Made by a program: the position numbers and the translations under genes
Notes under the pieces: model-generated
What the model was told of the DNA's origin: nothing
Seen by the model: only the letters and a program-made list of their open reading frames with translations
Databases searched by the model: none
Assembly: GCF_024199905.1 (NCBI RefSeq)
Contig: NZ_JANAFB010000025.1
Location: forward strand, 1 to 48,127
Length of the DNA: 48,127 bases
Origin: Rothia santali
Lineage (GTDB): Bacteria; Actinomycetota; Actinomycetes; Actinomycetales; Micrococcaceae
Reading direction: 5' to 3'
Part shown: piece after piece, positions 42,990-48,127 of the stretch
Numbering within the stretch: the first letter of the stretch is position 1
How the letters are laid out: each line of letters begins with the position of its first letter

Positions 42990-45212
42990 ATGAGAATCCC
43001 ACGCCGCCCAGCCCTTCCCGCGACGCTGCCGATGCCCCTGTGGCTGCAGGCCATCGTCGAGACCGTCCTGATGACCGTCGCCTCCCTCGCCGTCGTCCTC
43101 GTCCTGCTGCTCTGCGGCTGGGCGTCGATCGGGTTCCCGGGCGGCGTCGAGCCCGTGCTCGGAGGGGCCGGGCAGCTGTGGCTCGCGGCGCACGGCGTGG
43201 GGCTGCACCTGGACGTGGCGGGCAGCGCCGGTCTGCCGGGGGTCTCCGGCGTCGCGACGCTGACGCCCCTGGGGCTCACGCTCCTGCTCCTGTTCTTCGC
43301 CCGCCGGGCGGGGTCCCGCCTCGCGCAGGCCTCGTACGAGGGGCAGTTCTGGCAGCCGGTGCTCAGCTCGGCCGTGACCTACGGCGTCCTGAGCGCGGTC
43401 GTCAGCCTCGCGACCGGCTCGCAGGAGCTGTCGACCAACGTGTTCGCGGCGGCGGTCGTCCCCGTGTGGGTGGTGCTGGCCGGCGCGGTGTGGGGCGGCC
43501 ACCGGGTCTCGGGCTCCTGGCTGCGGCTGGTCGGGATCCGGCGGGAGGCCCTGGTCGAGCGCTACAACCAGTACACCCGCTGGGCCGGCGCCTACATCGC
43601 GTGCGTGCTCCGCGCGGGCTGGGTGGGGCTGCTCGGGGTCGTCGCGGGCGGCGCCCTGCTGACCGGGGCGGCGATCCTCTACCAGTGGAACGACGTCGTG
43701 GCCCTCCAGCAGGCCCTGCACGCGGGGCTGCTCGGCGACGCCGTGCTGACCCTGGTCCAGCTGGCCCTCCTCCCCAACCTCGTGCTCTTCGGCATGGCCT
43801 GGAGCCTGGGGGCGGGGTTCAGCCTGGGGGAGGGGACCGCGATCTCCCCGGCCGTGACCGACGCGGCGGGCCTGCCCGGCCTGCCCCTGCTGGGGGCCCT
43901 CCCGGCGGGCACCGGCCCCTGGTCCTTCGCGGTGCTCGCGCTGCCGGTCCTGGCCGGCGCCCTGGCCGGCTGGTGGTTCGTCCGCGCGGGGGAGAACCAC
44001 CTGGACGAGTGGCTCTCGCTGAAGATCCGCTTCCGGTGGCTCTCCGCGCTGCTCTCGGGGCTGGCCCTGGCGCTGGCCGTGGGCCTGCTCGTGGGCGTCG
44101 GGACGGGGGTCCTCGCGGCGCTTTCGCGCGGCTCGCTCGGGGTGGGGCGGTTCGACGACGTCGGGCCCGACCCGCTCCTCACCGGGCTGTGGACCCTGGC
44201 CACCGTGGGCCTCGGGACGCTGATCGGTCAGGTGCTCTCGCCCCTGCTCGAACGAGAGGCCGGGGCGCGCGCGCCGGGACGTTCGGCGGGGTCGGACGGG
44301 GTGCCGGCCGAGAGGCCGAGCGGAGGGACGGCCGAGCGCACGGCCGGGGCGTCTGCCGCGGCGTCGGCGGGTGCGCCCTCCGGATCCCCGGCCGAGGACC
44401 CGTCCGTGGATCCGGGCGAGGGCCCGCTCCCGGGGCAGACCCCCGCGGAGCGGCGCCGGGCAGCGCGTCGCGAGCGTCGCGCGCTCAAGGCGGCAGCCCG
44501 CCGGGAACGGGGAGCCGAATCCGTTCCGGCTGAGTCCCCGAAGACACCCGCCGCCTCCGCAGCCGTCAGCCCCCCGTCCGCGAACCCGGAGGCTCCCGCG
44601 GCGGGGTCGCGGAACGGCGAGGATCCCTCCGGGGCTCGGCCGAGCGCGGGGGAGGGGCCTTCCAGTCCCGCCGCCGCGTCGGGAGAACGCCTCACGGCCC
44701 TCGAACGCCTGCGCGGCGCCCGCGAGCCGCGGCCCGGTTTCACCGACTCGCCGCCCGTTCCGGAGCCCGACGGCGCGGAGCCGTCGGATCGCGAGGAACC
44801 GGGTCCGGAGCCGCTCGAGCCCTGGGCCGGTCCGCGGATCGTGCCGTCGCGGGACGACGACGGCGCGCGGAACGCGGCCGGCGGGGTGGAGGGCGGCGAC
44901 GCCGGAGAGCCCGCCCGCGGAGAACTCGCCGGAGGATGGGGCGGGGAGGAGCCGGGCGAGAAGGCGCCGGCGGTTCCGGTGCCGGCCGATGCCCAGCCGG
45001 ACGATCCCCGCGCGGATGCTCCGGGGACCGACGAGGCGCTCGCTCGCGCCGCCGCCGGGGTCCCCGGGGACGACGACGGCCCGGAGCCGCCCCATTCCGC
45101 GCCGGACCGACAGGAGGACCCGGAGGCGCCCGAGGCCCCGTCCGCGGCGGATCCCCGCCCGGAGCCGAAGCGGGTCGTGGTGGCCCGCCCCCGGCGTCGG
45201 CGGCGGAGCTGA
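42990..45212 (+). CDS. DUF6350 membrane protein with long disordered tail
   Basis: A 740-residue protein. The first 420 residues hold about nine hydrophobic segments with the DUF6350 pattern ('LTPLGLTLLLLFFARRAGSR', 'VERYNQYTRWAGAYIA'-like text, 'LTLVQLALLPNLVLFGMAWS', 'GFSLGEGTAISPAV'). The last 310 or so residues are Pro, Ala, Glu, Gly and Arg without structure, much more than in most relatives. Function unknown. In many Micrococcales the gene lies between sucD and purN, which holds here apart from the inserted block. The ATG sits in a small A/T-rich patch; no strong Shine-Dalgarno. Confidence 0.85.
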   Translation: MRIPRRPALPATLPMPLWLQAIVETVLMTVASLAVVLVLLLCGWASIGFPGGVEPVLGGAGQLWLAAHGVGLHLDVAGSAGLPGVSGVATLTPLGLTLLLLFFARRAGSRLAQASYEGQFWQPVLSSAVTYGVLSAVVSLATGSQELSTNVFAAAVVPVWVVLAGAVWGGHRVSGSWLRLVGIRREALVERYNQYTRWAGAYIACVLRAGWVGLLGVVAGGALLTGAAILYQWNDVVALQQALHAGLLGDAVLTLVQLALLPNLVLFGMAWSLGAGFSLGEGTAISPAVTDAAGLPGLPLLGALPAGTGPWSFAVLALPVLAGALAGWWFVRAGENHLDEWLSLKIRFRWLSALLSGLALALAVGLLVGVGTGVLAALSRGSLGVGRFDDVGPDPLLTGLWTLATVGLGTLIGQVLSPLLEREAGARAPGRSAGSDGVPAERPSGGTAERTAGASAAASAGAPSGSPAEDPSVDPGEGPLPGQTPAERRRAARRERRALKAAARRERGAESVPAESPKTPAASAAVSPPSANPEAPAAGSRNGEDPSGARPSAGEGPSSPAAASGERLTALERLRGAREPRPGFTDSPPVPEPDGAEPSDREEPGPEPLEPWAGPRIVPSRDDDGARNAAGGVEGGDAGEPARGELAGGWGGEEPGEKAPAVPVPADAQPDDPRADAPGTDEALARAAAGVPGDDDGPEPPHSAPDRQEDPEAPEAPSAADPRPEPKRVVVARPRRRRRS

Positions 45213-45227
45213 CCCCGGAGAACGAGA

Positions 45228-45263
45228 GAGCCCTCCGCCGCCGGTGGAGGCGGGGGAGGGCTC
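45228..45263. terminator. Hairpin between convergent DUF6350 and small membrane protein genes
   Basis: GAGCCCTC (45228-45235) pairs with GAGGGCTC (45256-45263), with a further CGCC/GGCG pair inside. No T-run on the plus side. Confidence 0.55.
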
Positions 45264-45305
45264 AGCGGCTCCGGGGCCGCGTCCCCGAGGAGACGGGACC
45301 GCGGG

Positions 45306-45797
45306 TCACCCCACGCCCAGCCGGGACATGATGGAGTCGTACAGCGACTCCTGGCAGCCGCTGGCCGAGGAGATGGTCAGCGAGGTGTCCACGCACTCGC
45401 GGTACCCCTCGGTGAGGGGCCACATCGCCAGGTTCACGCCGGACACGAGCGCGAAGTAGAGGCACGAGAGCATGATGACGCTCATGAACACGTAGCCGGC
45501 CCGCCCGGACCCGGCCCGCTTGAGCGCGACCAGCGCCCCGACGCCGGTCCCCACGGCCGCGAGCAGCAGCACCACGGCCGCTCCGAGGAACCACCGCCCG
45601 CCGGAGCCGTCTCCCGCCAGGAACGTGGCCATGACGCCGGCCACCGCCAGCAGCACCGTCACGCGCGTGCGGTAGACGACGGCGTTCCCGGCCCGTTCGG
45701 CGCCCGGCTCCTCGCCGGGGCGCTGGGGGCCGTCCTGGCCGGGGCCTTCGGTCGGGCGGGTCTGCTGGCGGTCCTGGGAATCGAGCGGGGATTGCAT
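45306..45797 (-). CDS. Membrane protein of unknown function (four helices)
   Basis: A 163-residue protein with a polar N-terminus (about 1-40) and three or four hydrophobic segments (about 45-60, 68-92, 103-127). Between the last helix and the C-terminus are two Cys ('GYRECVDTSL', 'SGCQESLYDS') that could form an external disulfide. No family recognised. The ATG is marked by TAGACT eight bases upstream, so the mRNA is probably leaderless or nearly so. It is divergent from purN with only 54 bases between. Confidence 0.7.
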   Translation of the reverse strand: MQSPLDSQDRQQTRPTEGPGQDGPQRPGEEPGAERAGNAVVYRTRVTVLLAVAGVMATFLAGDGSGGRWFLGAAVVLLLAAVGTGVGALVALKRAGSGRAGYVFMSVIMLSCLYFALVSGVNLAMWPLTEGYRECVDTSLTISSASGCQESLYDSIMSRLGVG

Positions 45798-45805
45798 AGG
45801 ACCCG

Positions 45806-45811
45806 AGTCTA
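45806..45811 (-). promoter_or_regulatory. -10 element of a leaderless promoter (TAGACT)
   Basis: TAGACT eight bases before the ATG of the small membrane protein gene; back-to-back with the purN promoter. Confidence 0.55.
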
Positions 45812-45838
45812 CCGGCCGGAGGGTCCCCGGGCCCCCGG

Positions 45839-45844
45839 TACAGT
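45839..45844 (+). promoter_or_regulatory. -10 element of a leaderless promoter (TACAGT) for purN
   Basis: TACAGT exactly seven bases before the purN ATG; no Shine-Dalgarno fits between. Confidence 0.6.
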
Positions 45845-45851
45845 GGGGCCC

Positions 45852-46421
45852 ATGCGCATTGTGGTCATGGTCTCCGGCTCCGGCACCAACCTCCAGTCCA
45901 TCCTCGACGCCGCGGGCGCCGGCCTGCTCGACGTCGAGATCGCCGCCGTCGGGGCCGACAAGGAGTGCCGCGGCATCGATCGCGCCCGCGCGGCCGGGCT
46001 GGAGACGTTCGTCGTCGCGCCGGGGGACCACCCGGACCGCGAGTCGTGGAACCGCGCGCTGGAGGCGCGCCTGGCCGCCCTCGCACCCGACTACATCGTC
46101 TTCGCCGGCTTCATGCGGATCGTCGACGCCCGCCTCGTCGAGCGCTTCGCCCGCCGCATCGTCAACACCCACCCCGCGCTGCTGCCGGCCTTCCCCGGCG
46201 CGCACGGGGTGCGGGACGCGCTCGCCTACGGGGTCCGGATCACCGGTGTCACGGTGCACTTCGTCGACTCCGGCGTGGACACCGGGCCGATCATCGAGCA
46301 GGCGGCCGTCCCGGTCGTGGAGGGGGACACCGAGGAGACCCTGCACGAGCGGATCAAGGTCCAGGAGCGTTCTCTCTTGGTGACCACGATTAAGCATCTC
46401 TCCGCCGCTGGCTTAGGCTGA
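45852..46421 (+). CDS. purN: Phosphoribosylglycinamide formyltransferase
   Basis: Transfers a formyl group from 10-formyl-THF to GAR in purine synthesis. The 189-residue protein begins '[20 protein letters not shown]', and has '[16 protein letters not shown]', the active-site '[20 protein letters not shown]' (Asn, His) and the Asp in '[16 protein letters not shown]'. Length is normal for PurN. Leaderless start as shown by the TACAGT box. purH starts 40 bases later, as in most actinobacteria. Confidence 0.96.
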   Translation: MRIVVMVSGSGTNLQSILDAAGAGLLDVEIAAVGADKECRGIDRARAAGLETFVVAPGDHPDRESWNRALEARLAALAPDYIVFAGFMRIVDARLVERFARRIVNTHPALLPAFPGAHGVRDALAYGVRITGVTVHFVDSGVDTGPIIEQAAVPVVEGDTEETLHERIKVQERSLLVTTIKHLSAAGLG

Positions 46422-46461
46422 TGTGGTCACCAGCACTGACCCCCGACACACTGGAGCATCC

Positions 46462-48127
46462 GTGACCCTCATCGAGCTCGACCGCGTCCCCCTCAAGCGC
46501 GCCCTCATCTCCGTCTACGACAAGTCCGGGCTGCCGGACCTCGCCCGCGGCCTGCACGAGGCCGGCGTCGCCATCGTCTCGACCGGTTCCACGGCCCAGA
46601 CCATCGCCGACGCCGGGGTGCCCGTCACCGAGGTCTCCAGCATCACCGACTTCCCGGAGTGCCTCGAGGGGCGCGTGAAGACGCTGCACCCGCGCATCCA
46701 CGCCGGCATCCTCGCCGACCGCCGCAAGCAGGACCACATCGACCAGCTCCAGGAGCTGGGCGTGGAGCCCTTCGACCTCGTCGTCGTGAACCTCTACCCC
46801 TTCGTGGACACCGTGGCCTCCGGCGCCGGCCAGGACGCGATCATCGAGAAGATCGACATCGGCGGCCCCTCGATGGTGCGCGCCGCGGCGAAGAACCACC
46901 ACGCCGTCTCGGTCGTGACGGACCCGGCCCAGTACGACGACGTCGTCGACGCCGCCCGGAGCGGGGGCTTCGACCTGGCCGCGCGCCGCCGCCTCGCCGC
47001 CGGCGCCTTCGCCCACACGGCCGCGTACGACACCGCCGTCGCGACCTGGACCCAGCAGCAGTTCCTGCAGGACCCGGACGCCAACTTCTGGCCGCCCTAC
47101 GCCGGCCTCGGCTTCGAGCGCTCGGAGTCCCTGCGCTACGGCGAGAACCCGCACCAGCGCGCGGCGCTCTACGCCGACCCCGCCGCGCACCCCGGCATCG
47201 CCCAGGCCGAGCAGCTCGGCGGCAAGGCGATGTCCTACAACAACTTCGTCGACGGCGACGCCGCCCTGCGCGCCGCCTACGACTTCGACCAGCCGGCCGT
47301 GGCGGTCATCAAGCACAACAACCCGTGCGGCGTGGCGGTCGGCTCGCCCGACGCCGCGGACCCCATCGCCGACGCCCACCGCAAGGCCCACGCCTGCGAC
47401 CCGCTCTCGGCCTACGGCGGCGTCATCGCGGCGAACCGCGAGGTGACCCTGGAGATGGCCGAGTCGGTCAAGCCGATCTTCACCGAGGTGATCATCGCCC
47501 CGTCCTTCGCCCCCGAGGCCCTGGAGCTGCTGCAGACCAAGAAGAACCTGCGCATCCTGGTGCTGCCCGAGGGCTTCGAGCGCGAGGAGCTGGAGTACCG
47601 CCAGGTCTCCGGCGGCGCCCTGTTCCAGGAGGCCGACCGCCTCCAGGCCGAGGGCGACGACCCCGCGCACTGGGAGCTCGTGGCCGGCGAGGCCGCCGAC
47701 GACGCCACGCTCGCCGACCTCGCCTTCGCCTGGCGCGCGCTGCGCTCGGCCAAGTCCAACGCGATCCTGCTGGCCCGGGACGGCGCCGCCGTCGGCATCG
47801 GCATGGGGCAGGTCAACCGCGTGGACTCGTGCAAGCTCTCGGTCGAGCGCGCCAACACCCTCGGGGACGGCGGCGCGGAGCGGGCGCGCGGCGCGGTCGG
47901 GGCCTCCGACGCGTTCTTCCCGTTCGCGGACGGCCTGCAGGTGCTGCTCGACGCCGGCGTGCGCGCCGTCGTCCAGCCCGGCGGCTCGATCCGCGACGAG
48001 GAGGTCGTCGAGATCGACTACCCCACGTTCGAGCTGAAGGACGGCCCGGGCGTCAACCCCGCCAACGTGGGGCGCCAGCTGCCCCACGCGGCGATCCTGA
48101 AGGTCGTCACCACCAACATCTGCGGCT
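46462..48127 (+). CDS. purH: Bifunctional AICAR formyltransferase/IMP cyclohydrolase, fused at its end to another gene and cut by the window
   Basis: Catalyses the last two steps of IMP synthesis. From a GTG with GGAG five bases upstream, the frame shows the MGS-like cyclohydrolase domain ('[19 protein letters not shown]', '[14 protein letters not shown]', '[15 protein letters not shown]', 'LVVVNLYPF') and the formyltransferase domain ('[13 protein letters not shown]', '[14 protein letters not shown]', '[13 protein letters not shown]', '[13 protein letters not shown]', '[14 protein letters not shown]'). After about residue 515 the sequence should close with the family's short end (...TGTRHF-type). 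Instead it turns into '[20 protein letters not shown]', which belongs to a formaldehyde dehydrogenase. No stop occurs before the window ends. Confidence 0.93.
   Translation, partial: MTLIELDRVPLKRALISVYDKSGLPDLARGLHEAGVAIVSTGSTAQTIADAGVPVTEVSSITDFPECLEGRVKTLHPRIHAGILADRRKQDHIDQLQELGVEPFDLVVVNLYPFVDTVASGAGQDAIIEKIDIGGPSMVRAAAKNHHAVSVVTDPAQYDDVVDAARSGGFDLAARRRLAAGAFAHTAAYDTAVATWTQQQFLQDPDANFWPPYAGLGFERSESLRYGENPHQRAALYADPAAHPGIAQAEQLGGKAMSYNNFVDGDAALRAAYDFDQPAVAVIKHNNPCGVAVGSPDAADPIADAHRKAHACDPLSAYGGVIAANREVTLEMAESVKPIFTEVIIAPSFAPEALELLQTKKNLRILVLPEGFEREELEYRQVSGGALFQEADRLQAEGDDPAHWELVAGEAADDATLADLAFAWRALRSAKSNAILLARDGAAVGIGMGQVNRVDSCKLSVERANTLGDGGAERARGAVGASDAFFPFADGLQVLLDAGVRAVVQPGGSIRDEEVVEIDYPTFELKDGPGVNPANVGRQLPHAAILKVVTTNICG
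48001..48127 (+). other. fdhA: N-terminal part of a glutathione-independent formaldehyde dehydrogenase, in frame with purH
   Basis: The last 42 codons read '[20 protein letters not shown]', then '[14 protein letters not shown]', which fits residues of about 18-60 of zinc-dependent, glutathione-independent formaldehyde dehydrogenases (FdhA of Pseudomonas has ILKVVSTNICGSDQHM at this place); the Cys is the first zinc ligand of the MDR fold. The start of that protein is missing and replaced by PurH. The gene continues beyond the window. Confidence 0.8.

Overview
The window is GC-rich DNA from an actinobacterium, most likely a member of Micrococcaceae or a close relative. The grounds are gene content (cspA-like gene next to DUF3027, DtxR/IdeR regulator, pcrA then sucC-sucD, DUF6350 then purN-purH, a Pls/PosA-type NRPS, a choline oxidase close to the Arthrobacter enzyme), GTG/TTG starts, and many leaderless promoters (TANNNT six to eight bases before ATG). 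Genus is not resolved.

Layout. 1-2.97 kb: end of a DUF4440-like gene, then an OmpR-type response regulator and histidine kinase read leftward behind a small membrane protein. 3.0-8.5 kb: cold-shock protein, DUF3027 protein, an MFS exporter with no usable start codon, serC (leftward), then a DtxR/IdeR regulator and thymidine kinase. 8.5-11.1 kb: a 555-base control region with two MtrA-like direct repeats, a promoter and a c-di-AMP (ydaO-type) riboswitch, in front of two secreted NlpC/P60 proteins. 11.1-12.6 kb: small membrane protein, a DUF4031-HD fusion protein and tRNA-Arg(CCT). 12.6-19.4 kb: a leftward block with a secretory-type alpha/beta hydrolase, a 1,345-residue Pls/PosA NRPS and a translationally coupled membrane acyltransferase. 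19.5-27.1 kb: DHA2 exporter, small membrane protein, pcrA, sucC-sucD.

27.2-42.9 kb looks like an accessory block set between sucD and the DUF6350-purN-purH group. It holds a ferritin-like/VIT1 metal transporter behind a yybP-ykoY (Mn2+) riboswitch, an MFS gene frameshifted in a G8 run, an HNH-repeat/TY-Chap-like protein, a glycine-betaine operon (betT frameshifted, betB, choline oxidase, aldo/keto reductase), a SWIM/SNF2 helicase and a PIN-domain toxin pair. 43-48.1 kb: DUF6350 membrane protein, a small membrane protein and purN fired by back-to-back leaderless promoters, then purH.

Most notable: (1) at the right edge purH passes in frame into the N-terminal part of a glutathione-independent formaldehyde dehydrogenase, across a short shared sequence, so it is a real fusion or a chimeric join; (2) two metabolite riboswitches, c-di-AMP and Mn2+, not visible at gene level; (3) three single-base lesions (lost start at about 4333, G8 run at 28786-28793, betT at about 36250-36265), which together suggest residual sequence errors or recent gene decay.
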